Shown: positions 8,400-19,139 of the stretch, piece by piece
Layout of the letters: each line of letters starts with the position of its first letter
Position numbering within the stretch: the first letter of the stretch is position 1
Assembly (NCBI GenBank): GCA_014323795.1
Contig: JACONK010000017.1
Span: 1-39,217 of the forward strand
Length of the DNA stretch: 39,217 bases
From: Paracoccaceae bacterium
GTDB taxonomy: Bacteria; Pseudomonadota; Alphaproteobacteria; Rhodobacterales; Rhodobacteraceae
Direction: 5' to 3'
Translations under genes and position numbers: made by a program
Notes under the pieces: generated by a model
Seen by the model: only the letters and a program-made list of their open reading frames with translations
Database searches by the model: none
Told to the model about the DNA's origin: nothing

Positions 8400-8702
8400 C
8401 TACACCTGCCGGGCGAGGATACGTGTTCCGACAGTGCTCATGACCGCCGGTACGCCCCTCCCGAGACCCATGCATCGTAGTAATCCGGTGGCCATCGCCC
8501 GGGGCGCGTAGCACAGGGGGATGTGGCTGCCGGCCCTCAGGTGCATCACCGGGCCGACAGTCCTATCCGCGTCCCGAATTACTGTGCCATTGAGGGCGTT
8601 AAATCCCTGAAAATCCCCCTGGTCGCTTTCGGCAGGCGCAAACATGACCGCTTCCCCGTCAATATTTATTATCACCCATGCCGTGTGCATATTGCACCCC
8701 AT
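8400..8702 (-). CDS. Possible small hypothetical protein, 100 aa
   Basis: The fhs-to-OsmC spacer (8392-8786) holds one open frame that could be a gene. It starts at the ATG at 8700-8702 (MGCNMHTAWVIINIDGEAVMF) and stops 8 bp before the OsmC start. It has the right strand and spacing for the fhs-folD cluster. Against it, there is no clear ribosome-binding site, several rare codons occur, and no family, signal peptide or membrane segment is recognised. If it is not a gene, the spacer is otherwise empty. Confidence 0.27.
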   Translation of the reverse strand: MGCNMHTAWVIINIDGEAVMFAPAESDQGDFQGFNALNGTVIRDADRTVGPVMHLRAGSHIPLCYAPRAMATGLLRCMGLGRGVPAVMSTVGTRILARQV

Positions 8703-8786
8703 GACGCTGACTGGCCGGTTCGGGCTGCCGTCGATCCGCCGCCGCAAGCGAAGGGACGGCGAGGGCGAAAACCACGTGCCCGCGCA

Positions 8787-10463
8787 TCAGAACAGGCCCT
8801 CGATCTGCCCGTCTTCGTTGAGACGGATCGACTCTGCGGCGGGCACACGCGGCAGGCCCGGCATGGTCATGATCTCACCGCAGACCACCACAACGAAGCC
8901 TGCACCAGCACTCAGACGCACTTCGCGGACCGGCAGGGAGTGACCGGCGGGGGCCCCGCGCAGGTTCGGGTCGGTCGAAAAACTGTATTGGGTTTTTGCT
9001 ATGCAGACCGGCAGGTTACCGTAGCCCTGGTCTTCCCATAGTTTCAGTTGATCGCGAATCTTCCTGTCGGCCAGAACATCATCCGCACGGTAGATTCGTC
9101 TGGCAATGGTTTCTATTTTCTCAAACAGGCCCAGATCGTCATCGTAGATCGGGGCGAACTGCGATGCGCCACTGTCGGCGATCTCTGCCACACGGGTGGC
9201 GAGGTCTGCAGCACCTTCGGAGCCGAGCTCCCAGTGGCGTGCCACGATGGCCTCGGATCCTTGTTCAGCCACATAGGCTTTTACGGTTCCCACTTCTGCA
9301 TCCGTGTCGGTAACGAAGCGGTTGATCGCCACGATCACCGGCAGGCCGAAGGACTTTAGATTTTCGATGTGACGACCAAGGTTTGCGCAACCCCTTTTGA
9401 CCGCCGCAACATTCTCGGGATCGAGGTCGGCCTTCGCCACATCGCCGTTCATCTTCATCGCACGGATAGTCGCGACAAGAACGACACAGTCCGGCACGAG
9501 ACCTGCCTTGCGGCACTTTATGTTGAGGAATTTTTCCGCACCGAGGTCGGCACCGAATCCCGCTTCCGTCACGACATAGTCGGCCAGCTTCAAGGCCATC
9601 GTCGTGGCAATGACAGAGTTACAGCCGTGGGCAATGTTGGCAAACGGGCCACCGTGCACAAAGGCCGGATTATTTTCCAGCGTTTGCACCAGGTTCGGCT
9701 GCATCGCGTCCTTCAAAAGCACGGTCATGGCACCATCGGCCCTGATGTCACGGCAGAAGACCGGGGACCGGTCGCTGCGGTAAGCCACGATCATATCGCC
9801 CAGGCGCTGTTGCAGATCTTTCAGATCCCGGGCGAGGCAAAGGATCGCCATGACTTCGGACGCCACAGTAATATCAAAACCGCCCTCACGCGGGAAGCCG
9901 TTGGCCACACCACCGAGCGACAGGTTAATCTGGCGGAGCGCACGGTCATTCATATCCACAACCCGGCGCCACTGGACACGGCGGACGTCGATTCCACACC
10001 GGTTGCCCCAGTAGATATGGTTATCGATCATGGCACTGAGCAGCGCATGGGCGGAGGTGATCGCATGGAAATCACCGGTAAAGTGAAGGTTCATATCCTC
10101 CATCGGTATGACCTGCGCATAACCGCCCCCGGCCGCACCGCCCTTCATGCCGAAGTTCGGGCCAAGCGAGGCCTCGCGAATGCACACGGCAGCCTTCTTG
10201 CCAATCCGGTTCAGGCCATCGCCGAGGCCCACAGTGGTTGTGGTCTTGCCCTCCCCCGCCGGCGTCGGGTTGATCGCGGTAACCAGGATCAGCCTGCCGT
10301 TTTTGCGGGACTGGACGGAGTTGATAAATGCCTGTTCCACCTTGGCCTTGTCATGGCCGTAGGGTAACAGGTGTTCGGGCGGGATGCCCAGTTTGTCGCC
10401 GATTTCCTGAATCGGGCGCTTGTCGGCTGCCCGGGCGATTTCGATGTCGGATTTGTAGGCCAT
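8787..10463 (-). CDS. fhs: Formate--tetrahydrofolate ligase
   Basis: Joins formate to tetrahydrofolate with ATP hydrolysis, giving 10-formyl-THF in the cytoplasm. The start is the ATG at 10461-10463 ([10 protein letters not shown]) with GGGGGAG close upstream, giving 558 aa, the normal family length; upstream in-frame codons add an atypical leader. The ATP-binding loop [14 protein letters not shown] is at about residues 67-80. [25 protein letters not shown] and [22 protein letters not shown] are conserved family blocks, and the end has [12 protein letters not shown]. It leads a minus-strand set with OsmC-like and folD, which supports formate assimilation or oxidation through folate. The 229-bp spacer up to ftsH shows no clear terminator. 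Confidence 0.97.
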   Translation of the reverse strand: MAYKSDIEIARAADKRPIQEIGDKLGIPPEHLLPYGHDKAKVEQAFINSVQSRKNGRLILVTAINPTPAGEGKTTTTVGLGDGLNRIGKKAAVCIREASLGPNFGMKGGAAGGGYAQVIPMEDMNLHFTGDFHAITSAHALLSAMIDNHIYWGNRCGIDVRRVQWRRVVDMNDRALRQINLSLGGVANGFPREGGFDITVASEVMAILCLARDLKDLQQRLGDMIVAYRSDRSPVFCRDIRADGAMTVLLKDAMQPNLVQTLENNPAFVHGGPFANIAHGCNSVIATTMALKLADYVVTEAGFGADLGAEKFLNIKCRKAGLVPDCVVLVATIRAMKMNGDVAKADLDPENVAAVKRGCANLGRHIENLKSFGLPVIVAINRFVTDTDAEVGTVKAYVAEQGSEAIVARHWELGSEGAADLATRVAEIADSGASQFAPIYDDDLGLFEKIETIARRIYRADDVLADRKIRDQLKLWEDQGYGNLPVCIAKTQYSFSTDPNLRGAPAGHSLPVREVRLSAGAGFVVVVCGEIMTMPGLPRVPAAESIRLNEDGQIEGLF

Positions 10464-10692
10464 AGGCTCCCCCCAAGGTGAATCATGCGGCAGATTTCGC
10501 CCGTATGTGTAGCACATGGAAAGGGCCGTGTCTGCCCAGGGCATTTGCGGCTTATTCCGGGCTGTTATCCGCGCCCCACACCTTACGCCATCAGATTTCC
10601 GTCGGACGCGGGCAGAAATCCCGTAACAATATTCATCCTGGCAGCACAGCTCCCGTGCCTGGCACAGGGTTTCCAGGGTTTTTCAGATGCGA

Positions 10693-12618
10693 TCAGGCCG
10701 GGTCAGTTTCCATCCCGCCATCCCTGCGGCGTGATGTCCTGGTTTTGGGGATGGAGAAGACCGACGGCGTACCGCTGCCAATATCCGTATCATCCCCGTC
10801 GCCGTCGCGGCTGAGCGGTTCACCGGCAATCACCTTCGCGATTTCCGCGCCGGTAAGCGTCTCGTATTCCAGCAGGCCCTGGGCCAGGTTTTCAAGATCC
10901 TGTGCCCGCTCTGTCAAAATACGCCTGGCGGTGTCGTAGCCTTCGTCCACCAATTTCCTTACCTTATCGTCGATCAGCTTCTGCGTGATTCCGGAGTGGC
11001 TGGAGGACGGCTGGTAGTTACCGAGATAGCTCTGATGTTCATTGGCATAGTCGATATAGCCGAGATCTTCATCAAAGCCGAATTGCGTCACCATTGCCCG
11101 GGCAATGCGCGTCACCTGCTGGATGTCACTGGCCGCACCAGAGGTAACGTTCTCCCTGCCGAAGATCATCTCTTCAGCCACGCGCCCGCCCATCGCCATA
11201 GCGATCTGAGACTTGTATTTGGTATAGCTGACAGACAGCTGATCTCGTTCCGGCAGGCTAAGTACCAAGCCCAGGGCCCGGCCGCGCGGGATGATTGTCG
11301 CCTTGTGTATCGGGTCGTGCTGCGGGACATTAAGGCCGACTACGGCATGGCCGGCCTCATGGTAGGCAGTCAGTTTTCTCTCATCCTCGGTCATAACCAT
11401 GGACCGCCGTTCGGCCCCCATCATGACCTTGTCCTTGGCGTTTTCGAAATCCTCCATAGTCACGAAACGCTTACCGGTCCGGGCCGCCATCAGAGCTGCT
11501 TCGTTGACCAGGTTAGCAAGGTCCGCACCGGAGAAACCCGGGGTGCCGCGGGCAATAATGCGCAGGTCCACGTCTGCCCCAAGCGGTGTTTTGCGTACGT
11601 GCACATCGAGGATCCTGCGCCGCCCGTTGATATCCGGGTTCGGCACCTGCACCTGGCGGTCAAACCGGCCCGGGCGCAGAAGTGCCGGGTCAAGCACATC
11701 CGGGCGGTTGGTCGCTGCCAGAAGTATCACACCTTCGTTCGCTTCGAAGCCATCCATTTCGACGAGCAGCTGGTTGAGCGTCTGTTCGCGTTCATCATTG
11801 CCACCGCCATATCCGGCACCCCGATGGCGCCCGACGGCATCAATTTCATCGATGAAGACGATGCACGGAGCGTTTTTCTTTGCCTGCTCGAACATGTCAC
11901 GTACACGGGATGCGCCGACACCCACAAACATCTCTACGAAGTCGGAACCGGATATGGTGAAGAACGGGACACCGGCTTCCCCCGCGATTGCGCGGGCCAG
12001 CAGTGTTTTACCGGTACCCGGGGGCCCCACCAGCAGGGCACCCTTTGGAATTTTGCCGCCCAGACGGGAGAATTTCTGCGGATCACGCAGGAATTCAACG
12101 ATCTCTTCAAGCTCTTCCTTGGCTTCATCAATTCCGGCCACATCGTCAAACGTGACCCGCCCGTGGCGTTCATTCAGCAGTTTGGCCTTGGACTTGCCAA
12201 AGCCCAGGGCACCACCGCGGCCACCACCTTGCATGCGGTTCATAAAGAAGATCCAGATGCCGATCAGAATAAGAAACGGCAGCCATATCCCGAGGGCGGA
12301 CAGGAAACCGGACTGCTCTTGCGGTTTGGCGACCACGTCTATGCCTTCGGCGACCAGCAGGTTTACAAGCGCATCGTCCTGCTGCGTCGACCGCGGCTGC
12401 ACGGTGGCGTAGCGATTGCCGTCCGTGGCGATAACCGTGATCATTTCACCATCTATCTGAACCTCGGCAATCTTGCCGTCTTCGACATGGCTGATGAATT
12501 GCGAATAGGTCAGCTGACCATCAGATTGGCCATTTTTCCTGTTGGAGAACATGTTGAACAAGGCCACGATCAACAAAAACAGTACGACCCAAAAGATGAG
12601 ATTTCTGGTATTACCCAA
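10693..12618 (-). CDS. ftsH: ATP-dependent zinc metalloprotease FtsH (TTG start)
   Basis: A membrane-anchored AAA+ protease that degrades misfolded and regulatory membrane and cytosolic proteins. No ATG fits. A TTG at 12616-12618 has AGGAG 8 nt upstream and gives [16 protein letters not shown], the usual N terminus in Rhodobacterales relatives, so it is chosen; product 641 aa. Membrane segments lie at about residues 6-24 and 107-126 with a periplasmic domain between. Walker A GPPGTGKT is at 198-205, Walker B ends in DEID at 257-260, the second region of homology carries the arginine fingers (RPGRFDRQ), and the zinc motif HEAGH is at 420-424. It follows tilS by 84 bp, the usual alphaproteobacterial order. 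Confidence 0.97.
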   Translation of the reverse strand: MGNTRNLIFWVVLFLLIVALFNMFSNRKNGQSDGQLTYSQFISHVEDGKIAEVQIDGEMITVIATDGNRYATVQPRSTQQDDALVNLLVAEGIDVVAKPQEQSGFLSALGIWLPFLILIGIWIFFMNRMQGGGRGGALGFGKSKAKLLNERHGRVTFDDVAGIDEAKEELEEIVEFLRDPQKFSRLGGKIPKGALLVGPPGTGKTLLARAIAGEAGVPFFTISGSDFVEMFVGVGASRVRDMFEQAKKNAPCIVFIDEIDAVGRHRGAGYGGGNDEREQTLNQLLVEMDGFEANEGVILLAATNRPDVLDPALLRPGRFDRQVQVPNPDINGRRRILDVHVRKTPLGADVDLRIIARGTPGFSGADLANLVNEAALMAARTGKRFVTMEDFENAKDKVMMGAERRSMVMTEDERKLTAYHEAGHAVVGLNVPQHDPIHKATIIPRGRALGLVLSLPERDQLSVSYTKYKSQIAMAMGGRVAEEMIFGRENVTSGAASDIQQVTRIARAMVTQFGFDEDLGYIDYANEHQSYLGNYQPSSSHSGITQKLIDDKVRKLVDEGYDTARRILTERAQDLENLAQGLLEYETLTGAEIAKVIAGEPLSRDGDGDDTDIGSGTPSVFSIPKTRTSRRRDGGMETDPA

Positions 12619-12702
12619 GGCGGTTCTCCTGTTGGCGCAAGGATGGTGTGCCAAACCCTAATTCAGCGTTAGTGTAAAAGATAGGCTGCGGTTGTGGCGA
12701 TT

Positions 12703-13917
12703 TCAATACTTCAGGATGGATGAAAAGAAGCTCTCCGCACCGCCTTTCAAACGGCATGTCCAGGCACCGGCCTTACCCGCAAAGGGCGCACTTAGCAATT
12801 CGCCGTCGCGCCACAGTGAGGGTGAAGCGGCAAGCGCAATCCCGGACCATCCGGTTGCACGCCATTCGGGGCAGTCCCGCATGCCTTTTTTGGTCAGGGG
12901 CGCGACGGTGCCCGCGCTAGGGTCACATACCCACCGGGTATCATATGCGCCGATGTTTTCGGATACCGGCATGACCGCGATTTCGCGCACTATTTCGTAG
13001 AACCGGCCTCGAATTGGGTGTCCCATGCATCCATGCAAGGTATGCGGCCTTTCATCCATCATCGCTGCCCATAACCTGTCGAGCGCATTGGCCCGCGGGC
13101 GGTAATCGGCAGAGGCCACCCAGCAGAGCGTATGGGCAATCAACCGCAGGCGAAGCTCTGCCGGGGCGGCAGACAGCGCGGGGACGTCAAGGGCCACCGA
13201 ACCGATGTTGTATACCTCTGCGACCTGTCGGGCGAGAGCCAGGGTAGCCTCTTCCAGTGCCTGGCGTGCCCGCGCCATGCGGGCGGCGACCTGGCTGAAA
13301 TCTTCTGCGTGGAGACCCAATTCAGATAGCACTTTCAAGATTTTACGAGCTTTTACGCGGTCAAATGCCATGTCGTCGTTTGACGGGTCATCTGCCCAAA
13401 CAACACCCTTATGCCGGAGGTAGGCCCTTAAATCTTCCCGGCACCGGCCCAGCAGGGGACGCCACAGGGTCAATCCGTGACGGCGGCTTTCCATGGCCAT
13501 ACCGGAGAGCCCGTCCACCCCGCTGCCGCGTTTGAGACGCAGCAGAAATGTCTCCGCCTGATCGTTGAGCGTATGGCCGAGAACGAGCGTTCTCAAGCCG
13601 TGTCCCGCGGCCCAGTCCGCGAGCAAGCGGTAACGTGCCTTACGCGCATCTGCCTGCAGATTGCCCCCGGGGACATCTGTCCGGCGCAAAATATCGTGTG
13701 ACACGCCAAGAGCCGTGCACTGTCTTTCTACCTCTGCCGCCTCTTCGGCGGCACCATCACGCAGGCCATGATCCACCGTGGCAACCATAGTTTGCGCACC
13801 CGCATCAAGCAGGCCGTGCAAAAGCGCGAGGCTGTCGCTGCCGCCGGACACAGCGACGCCGACCCTGCCGGGATTACGCATCAGATAGTTCTTGAAAAGA
13901 TCCGCGTTCAGCCGCAT
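12703..13917 (-). CDS. tilS: tRNA(Ile)-lysidine synthase
   Basis: Modifies C34 of tRNA-Ile (CAU) to lysidine using ATP and lysine, so that the tRNA reads AUA codons. The 404-aa protein has the N-type PP-loop SGGSDS at residues 24-29, then VDHGLRDGAAEEA, GHTLNDQAETFLLRL and a DDPSNDD segment typical of TilS. The C-terminal ~150 residues are weakly conserved, as usual. The ATG at 13915-13917 overlaps the end of cpoB by 10 nt, which suggests translational coupling. In many alphaproteobacteria tilS sits between cpoB and ftsH, as here. Confidence 0.95.
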   Translation of the reverse strand: MRLNADLFKNYLMRNPGRVGVAVSGGSDSLALLHGLLDAGAQTMVATVDHGLRDGAAEEAAEVERQCTALGVSHDILRRTDVPGGNLQADARKARYRLLADWAAGHGLRTLVLGHTLNDQAETFLLRLKRGSGVDGLSGMAMESRRHGLTLWRPLLGRCREDLRAYLRHKGVVWADDPSNDDMAFDRVKARKILKVLSELGLHAEDFSQVAARMARARQALEEATLALARQVAEVYNIGSVALDVPALSAAPAELRLRLIAHTLCWVASADYRPRANALDRLWAAMMDERPHTLHGCMGHPIRGRFYEIVREIAVMPVSENIGAYDTRWVCDPSAGTVAPLTKKGMRDCPEWRATGWSGIALAASPSLWRDGELLSAPFAGKAGAWTCRLKGGAESFFSSILKY

Positions 13918-14741
13918 CCCAAGGCTGAAAACCGGCTGTTGGCTGCTGGCACAATGGCGGCTGCCGGGTAGCGCACCGGCACCTCAGAGAACATCAGACA
14001 GGCCTCCTGGGTTTGTCCAAGTTCCCGCAGGCTAAGGCCCAGGCGATAAAGCGCTTCAGGTGCCTTCACGCCTTCCGGGCTACCGGAATAGCTTTCCAGA
14101 AAGGCCCGCGCGGCCTCTTGCCAGTTACCATCGCCAGCCAAGGCAACGCCACGCCAATAATGCGCCTCACCCGTCAACAGCCCCCCGGGAAAGTTTTTAA
14201 TCAGTGATTCGAATTGCGTGGCAGCGGAAACGAAATCCCTGGCTTCGAGGGTGGCCATCGCCTGTTCAAAGGATGCGCGTTCGCTGTCCGTGGCACCTGT
14301 GGTCGCTGTTTCCGCCGACCCTGTGGCTGAGGCCGTATCGGGTGCCGGACCAGTGGCAACTTGCCCGCCAATGGGCATGGTGCGGTCCAACCCGGTCACG
14401 TCGCAGCCCGGTTCCAGCTGGCAGAGGCGAAACTCCAGATCACCGATACGATTGGTGCCGTCTTTGACAACGGATTGAATGGTGAATTCCTTCTGCTCGA
14501 TCAGACCGGTCAGGCGCTGTATTTCCGCCTCAAGCGCATCAATACGCTGCAATGCGGGGGCCGTCTTGTCGTTACCCTGCAAGCCGATGTTGCCAGTGGT
14601 CGACAATTCCCGCTTCAGCGAAAATACCTCGCCATAAACAAACTGCAACTCCTGCCGGATATCAGCCAGCGTTTCCGCATCCTGGGCCAGGGCGACAACC
14701 GGAATGGCTGCACACAGAAGGCCCGGAAGAAACTTGCGCAT
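13908..14741 (-). CDS. cpoB: Cell division coordinator CpoB (YbgF), Tol-Pal associated
   Basis: Periplasmic protein that links Tol-Pal action with peptidoglycan synthesis during constriction in studied bacteria. The ATG at 14739-14741 (MRKFLPGLLCAAIPVVALAQD) gives a clear Sec signal cut after ALA; its A is shared with the pal stop codon (TGATG). The 277-aa protein has an N-terminal coiled-coil region (about 22-100: DIRQELQFVYGEVFSLKREL and on), a Thr/Ala/Gly-rich linker, and a C-terminal TPR domain (about 165-275: FEQAMATLEARDFVSAATQFE and following helices). The order pal-cpoB-tilS-ftsH supports the call. Confidence 0.93.
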   Translation of the reverse strand: MRKFLPGLLCAAIPVVALAQDAETLADIRQELQFVYGEVFSLKRELSTTGNIGLQGNDKTAPALQRIDALEAEIQRLTGLIEQKEFTIQSVVKDGTNRIGDLEFRLCQLEPGCDVTGLDRTMPIGGQVATGPAPDTASATGSAETATTGATDSERASFEQAMATLEARDFVSAATQFESLIKNFPGGLLTGEAHYWRGVALAGDGNWQEAARAFLESYSGSPEGVKAPEALYRLGLSLRELGQTQEACLMFSEVPVRYPAAAIVPAANSRFSALGCG

Positions 14742-15259
14742 CACATCTGCCCCTTGCCCTTGATGCCCTGGAACCCGAGCCCTGCTGTCACCAGTGTAAC
14801 GGCGCGGCGATTTCTGGCATAGCAGATTTCTTCGGAGCATATCGCGATCGGGCGTTCCTTACCGTAGGTCACAATGTCGATGCGGCTTGCGGCGATGCCT
14901 TTGGATACAAGGTAGTCACGCACCGCATTTGCGCGCCGGGCACCAAGGGCGATGTTGTATTCCCGCGTGCCCTGTTCATCCGCATGGCCTTCGATAGTAA
15001 CGGCATAGGCCGTGTTCTGTAAAAGCCAGTTCGATTGCGCATCAAGCGTACCAATGGCAGTCGGGTTCAAGGTGGACTGGTCCACCTCAAAGAATACGCG
15101 ATCAACGATGGTCTGGTTGAAGTAGGCCACCGATGTCGGATCATTCACACTGCCGGAACCGGTGTTCGAACCATCATCGCCCGGTCCGCCACGCAAGTCG
15201 ACGCAGGCGGCAGGCACCATCAGGCAGGTGGCCAGAACCATTGTCTGTTTGAATTTCAT
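14741..15259 (-). CDS. pal: Peptidoglycan-associated lipoprotein Pal
   Basis: Outer-membrane lipoprotein that binds peptidoglycan and TolB. The N terminus (MKFKQTMVLATCLMVPAAC) is a lipoprotein signal with Cys19 the likely lipidated residue; Cys12 is a less likely alternative. After a Gly/Ser/Asp-rich linker (about 20-45) comes the OmpA-like domain: VFFEVDQSTLNPTA, then IEGHADEQGTREYNIALGARRANAVRDYL carrying the conserved Asp and Arg that hold diaminopimelate. The C terminus is GLGFQGIKGKGQM. It is 172 aa, normal length, and lies 61 bp after tolB. Confidence 0.96.
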   Translation of the reverse strand: MKFKQTMVLATCLMVPAACVDLRGGPGDDGSNTGSGSVNDPTSVAYFNQTIVDRVFFEVDQSTLNPTAIGTLDAQSNWLLQNTAYAVTIEGHADEQGTREYNIALGARRANAVRDYLVSKGIAASRIDIVTYGKERPIAICSEEICYARNRRAVTLVTAGLGFQGIKGKGQM

Positions 15260-15320
15260 TGCTCATCCTCCTTGTCACGCTGATATGACGCGTTTGACGC
15301 TTTATAACAGGTCTTAACAG

Positions 15321-16634
15321 TTACTCCAGAAGGTTTGACCACGCAGGGTCTGACCCGAAGGTGGGTGTTGGTACTTTACGCAGGTTCTGGCCAGTCACAT
15401 TAACCGAATAGATTATCGGGCCACCATCTGCGCCGGGAATTTCGCGGAAAAACATGATAACGCGCCCGTTGGGGGACCAGGTCGGCCCCTCTTCCAGCCG
15501 GCTACCGGTTAACAGACGCTCGCCGGAGCCGTCGGTGCGCATCACGCCGATATGGAACCGGTCGTTGAGGATTTTCGTAAAGGCAATCAAATCACCGCGC
15601 GGGGACCAGACCGGGGTTGCATACCGCCCCTCACCCCGGCTGATGCGCTGCGCGTTACCACCGTTTGCGCCCATCACGTAGATCTGCTGCCCGCCCCCGC
15701 GATCCGATTCAAAAACGATCCGGCTGCCGTCCGGGCTGTAGCCGGGCGCGGTTTCAATGGCCGGGGTCCGGGTCAGCCGGGTCTTTTGCCCGGTGGCCAG
15801 ATCAACCGAATAGATGTCCGAGTTCCGCCCGTCCGACAACGACATGATTGCCCTTTGCCCGTCCGGACTGAACCGCGGCGCAAAACTCATGTTGCGATCC
15901 TGGTCGATCAGACGGCGCCTAAGCGTGTCGACATTCATCAGGAAAACCTGCGGTACGCCGGTCTCATAGCTCGTGTAGATAATTTCCCGTGCGTTGGGGG
16001 AAAACCGGGGGGCCAGAACGATGCTGCTGCTGTCGGTCAGGTAGCGGTTGTTGGCACCGTCGTAATCCATCACCGCGAGCCGCTTTTTGCGTGCGTCCTT
16101 CGGACCTTCTTCAGCAATATAGACAATCCGGCTGTCAAAATAGCCCTGCTCGCCCGTCAGGCGGGCATAGATCCTGTCAGCAATCTTGTGGCCAATCCGC
16201 CGCCACGCCCGGGTGGAGGCAGCAAACTGCAGCCCTTCCATCTGGTTTTGGCTAAAAATATCAAACAGCCTGAAGCTGACCACCATTTGATTGTCGTCAG
16301 TGACAGTGACAGCCCCGGTGATCAGTGCATGAACATTGATCACCTTCCAGTCCGCATACTGCACCGGTGCGTTAAAATTAGTGACCCGCCCGATGTGCGC
16401 ATCTGCCGGAATCGCCCGAAAAAGGCCGGAGTTCACAAGATCCGCGGTCACCAACTCTGTCAATTGGCCCGCAAGGGTGTCCGCCGCAGCGGTTTCTGCG
16501 ATGAAACGGGGGATTGCCACCGGCACAGGTTCGATTACACCTTCGGTGATCTCGATCCTCAGGGGGCCGGATTGTGCGTGGGTCATAGACGCACCGAATG
16601 CCAGAAGGCATGCGATAATCAGTTGTCTTGGCAT
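15321..16634 (-). CDS. tolB: Tol-Pal system beta-propeller protein TolB
   Basis: Periplasmic protein that shuttles between Pal and TolA. The ATG at 16632-16634 ([21 protein letters not shown]) gives a Sec signal and has an AGGAGA site 8 nt upstream; a second ATG 39 nt further upstream is less likely. Product 437 aa. The N-terminal alpha/beta domain spans about 22-155, followed by six propeller blades, each with an [15 protein letters not shown]- or [12 protein letters not shown]-like repeat ending in a Ser-Asp/Asn-Gly turn. It lies 41 bp after tolA inside the tolQRAB-pal operon. Confidence 0.96.
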   Translation of the reverse strand: MPRQLIIACLLAFGASMTHAQSGPLRIEITEGVIEPVPVAIPRFIAETAAADTLAGQLTELVTADLVNSGLFRAIPADAHIGRVTNFNAPVQYADWKVINVHALITGAVTVTDDNQMVVSFRLFDIFSQNQMEGLQFAASTRAWRRIGHKIADRIYARLTGEQGYFDSRIVYIAEEGPKDARKKRLAVMDYDGANNRYLTDSSSIVLAPRFSPNAREIIYTSYETGVPQVFLMNVDTLRRRLIDQDRNMSFAPRFSPDGQRAIMSLSDGRNSDIYSVDLATGQKTRLTRTPAIETAPGYSPDGSRIVFESDRGGGQQIYVMGANGGNAQRISRGEGRYATPVWSPRGDLIAFTKILNDRFHIGVMRTDGSGERLLTGSRLEEGPTWSPNGRVIMFFREIPGADGGPIIYSVNVTGQNLRKVPTPTFGSDPAWSNLLE

Positions 16635-16675
16635 ACCGACTCTCCTGCGGCGGGTTTCATGCAGCCCTGTCATCG

Positions 16676-17827
16676 TCAGCGCAACACCATCTTCTGCGGG
16701 TTAAATACCACTTCGAGTGTCTTCCACTGCTCATATTTCTCGCGCGGCAGCTTGTAGGGGGCGCAGCGGAACAGCGCACGGCTGCCTGCCTCGTAGGCCT
16801 GTTTGATCAGTCCCTGCGGGCTGCCGGCGGGTTCGAGCAGCCTGGGGCTGTCGGCCAGTTCACCCTCCGGCGTCAGCTCCACACTCAAAACAACAACCAG
16901 ATTGCCTGCATCCCGCACACCATAGGGGACGTTCCAGCACTCCTGGACAGCCAGAACCAACGCGCCTTTTTCAAACGAGGTCAAGGGCGGGCCCGGGTTG
17001 GCGGAAACCTGCCGGACTATCTTCAGCGCATCGGCAATGGCCTTTGCCTCTGCTGCCTTGCGTGCCTCTTGCGCAACGGTCACTGCCTGCTTTTCCTTAA
17101 CCTCCCGCACCGCAAGGGCGTGCTGCACGATGTCAGCCGGGCGGCCTTTCGGACGGGTCGATTTGATCGGCGCAATACTGTCCGGGGCTGCATCCGGCGT
17201 GATCCGGGTGGTGCTTTCCCTGGGTGCGGTTTCCTCTGTTGTTTCTGCTTGCGCCATCGCTTTCTCGCCGGGCACGGTTGCAGCCTGAATGTCGTTCGAA
17301 ATTTCCGCATCGGGTGCCGGCTTGTCATTCACTCTGTTGTCAATCCGCGGTGCCGGACGCGGTTTGGACCACAAAGGGGCGAACCGGCTGTCGTACACTT
17401 CCCCCAGGCTGTCCTGATGTGACACCAGAGCGTCTGGCACAACGACAGCATTCCCCGTCGCCTCTTGCCCGGTGTCCGCCAATTCCGGTGCTTCTGTCGG
17501 TAGCGGGTCCGGCAGGAAATCCGGCTCTGCCGTCCGGGCTTCCGACGGTCCTGGCACTTCTGGTGTTTCAGGTGCATCCGTTCGCCGGGTTACGGAGGCA
17601 TCCGGCACAGATTCCGCCATCTCCGATGCCACCTGCTGCGAGGCAATCGCCGCATCCGGTACCGGCACCGAACCGGACATGGAATTAAACTCGTCACTTG
17701 TGATGATCGATACCTCGGCGATCCGGATCGCCTGGCTTTCATCACTGTTAAAAAGCGGTCCGCCAAAGATCAAAAGGCCGAGAATGGCCCCGTGCAAAAA
17801 AATAGAAATCCCTGGCCCGGTTTGCAC
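16676..17827 (-). CDS. tolA: TolA, energy-transducing Tol-Pal protein
   Basis: Inner-membrane protein that spans the periplasm and links TolQR to TolB and Pal. A GTG at 17825-17827, three bases after the tolR stop, starts a 383-aa protein. One N-terminal membrane helix (about 5-24) is followed by a long Pro/Glu/Ala/Thr-rich region (about 40-230). This is less helical and more acidic than the Ala/Lys/Glu helix of enterobacterial TolA. A short Lys/Ala/Glu helix ([20 protein letters not shown]) leads into the compact C-terminal domain, which has two Cys (ECWNVP and RCAPYKLP) expected to form a disulfide. Identity rests on position as much as on sequence. Confidence 0.93.
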   Translation of the reverse strand: MQTGPGISIFLHGAILGLLIFGGPLFNSDESQAIRIAEVSIITSDEFNSMSGSVPVPDAAIASQQVASEMAESVPDASVTRRTDAPETPEVPGPSEARTAEPDFLPDPLPTEAPELADTGQEATGNAVVVPDALVSHQDSLGEVYDSRFAPLWSKPRPAPRIDNRVNDKPAPDAEISNDIQAATVPGEKAMAQAETTEETAPRESTTRITPDAAPDSIAPIKSTRPKGRPADIVQHALAVREVKEKQAVTVAQEARKAAEAKAIADALKIVRQVSANPGPPLTSFEKGALVLAVQECWNVPYGVRDAGNLVVVLSVELTPEGELADSPRLLEPAGSPQGLIKQAYEAGSRALFRCAPYKLPREKYEQWKTLEVVFNPQKMVLR

Positions 17828-17830
17828 GGC

Positions 17831-18322
17831 TTACTCACCCGCACCTGCGGAAGGTGTGCCATCCAGCATCGGCCCGCCCGGTTCGGTCACCAGCCCGATG
17901 TTGCGGAACCCGCCTGCATTGAGCGCACCCATGATTTCCATTACCCGGGCGTAAGGCACGGCCCCGTCGGCACGGAGAAAGACCCTGGCATCCTTCCGTT
18001 CAGCCGCCACGGTGCGCAGGTGCGGGATTAATTGTTCGCGTTTGATCGGCTCGTTCTGCAATACCAGTTGCCCGTCGGCGGAAATGGCAAGTGCCAGCGG
18101 CTCCTCCTCTTTCCGCGGCAACGGGGCTGCAGCGGTTTTGGGCAGTTGAATCGGTACGCCCACAGTCAGCAAGGGGGCGGCGACCATGAATATTATCAAA
18201 AGTACCAACATCACGTCCACAAAGGGGGTAACATTGATTTCTGACATCGGTTTGCGCCCGGCAGTGCCGCGGCGATTCTTGCGCCCCCCGCCGCCTCCGC
18301 GGTCAATAACCCCGGAACCCAT
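17831..18322 (-). CDS. tolR: TolR, Tol-Pal proton channel subunit
   Basis: ExbD/TolR family protein that uses the proton motive force with TolQ. The ATG at 18320-18322 gives 163 aa with a Gly/Arg-rich cytoplasmic leader and the hallmark MSEINVTPFVDVMLVLLIIFMV. The Asp in this segment, around residue 35, is the conserved proton-handling residue of the single membrane helix. The rest is the periplasmic domain ending VMEIMGALNAGGFRNIGLVTEP. It starts one base after the tolQ stop and ends three bases before the tolA GTG. Confidence 0.97.
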   Translation of the reverse strand: MGSGVIDRGGGGGRKNRRGTAGRKPMSEINVTPFVDVMLVLLIIFMVAAPLLTVGVPIQLPKTAAAPLPRKEEEPLALAISADGQLVLQNEPIKREQLIPHLRTVAAERKDARVFLRADGAVPYARVMEIMGALNAGGFRNIGLVTEPGGPMLDGTPSAGAGE

Positions 18323-18323
18323 G

Positions 18324-19019
18324 TCAGCTGTCCAGCTGGCGCGACAGGATGGTCGCGAATTCGTCGGCAAAACCGTTATAGCTGCCGATGATCTTGTCCG
18401 CATCCGATGACAATTTGTTGTAGAAGATCACCGCCGGAATAGCCGCCAAAAGGCCGAGTGCGGTGGCAAGCAGTGCCTCCGCGATACCCGGGGCCACAAC
18501 AGCCAGGTTGGTATTCTGCCGGATTGCAATTTCTTCAAACGCGTGTTTGATGCCCCAGACAGTGCCGAACAGGCCGACAAAGGGTGCAATAGAGCCCACG
18601 GTCGCCAGGAATGTCAGACCATTGTTCAGCTGCTCCGCCTCCCGGTTTATAGCCACATCCATGGACCGGTCAATTCGCGCCTGGGCACCGGCAATCAGGT
18701 TTCCATCCGACCGGTGCGACCGGTGCCATTCAACCATACCGGCCGCAAAAATCCGCTCCGACGCACCGCGCGGGTTCGGGCCGAGTTTGGCATAAAGCTC
18801 ATCAAGCGGCTCGCCGGACCAGAATGCCCGATCAAAGAGATCACTTTCCCGCCGGGCAATGCGGTAGTTGATGAATTTCTGGATGATGATCCCCCAGGAC
18901 CAGACCGATGATAATGCCAGCACAATCATCACAATCTTAACGGTCAGGGTTGCTCGCAAATAGAGTGCCACAAGAGAGAAATCAATCTCCTGCACACTGG
19001 CAAGGGTTTCTGTTTCCAT
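18324..19019 (-). CDS. tolQ: TolQ, Tol-Pal proton channel subunit
   Basis: MotA/TolQ/ExbB family inner-membrane protein, forming the proton channel with TolR. The ATG at 19017-19019 (METETLASVQEIDFSLVALYLRA) gives 231 aa, the normal length; a longer frame adds an unlikely Arg-rich leader. Three membrane helices are visible: about 15-40 (LTVKIVMIVLALSSVWSWG), 135-160 (NGLTFLATVGSIAPFVGLFGTVWGI, with the conserved Gly/Thr/Pro channel residues) and 175-200 (APGIAEALLATALGLLAAIPAVIFY). It is preceded by ybgC, 120 bp upstream. Confidence 0.97.
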   Translation of the reverse strand: METETLASVQEIDFSLVALYLRATLTVKIVMIVLALSSVWSWGIIIQKFINYRIARRESDLFDRAFWSGEPLDELYAKLGPNPRGASERIFAAGMVEWHRSHRSDGNLIAGAQARIDRSMDVAINREAEQLNNGLTFLATVGSIAPFVGLFGTVWGIKHAFEEIAIRQNTNLAVVAPGIAEALLATALGLLAAIPAVIFYNKLSSDADKIIGSYNGFADEFATILSRQLDS

Positions 19020-19139
19020 TTTCCCGACACACGTCTGCCTCTTGGCCCCGGCTTGGCCCGAGACACGTTTTTGCGGGATAGTAATCCCCGGGCGCACAAA
19101 AAACCACTGTCTCCGGGGTGTTTGAATCTCAAATTACCG

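Noticed and set aside
8523-9041. 172-codon plus-strand frame opposite the start of the fhs downstream spacer
   Set aside because: Mostly antisense of fhs and the doubtful 100-aa frame; no signals of its own.
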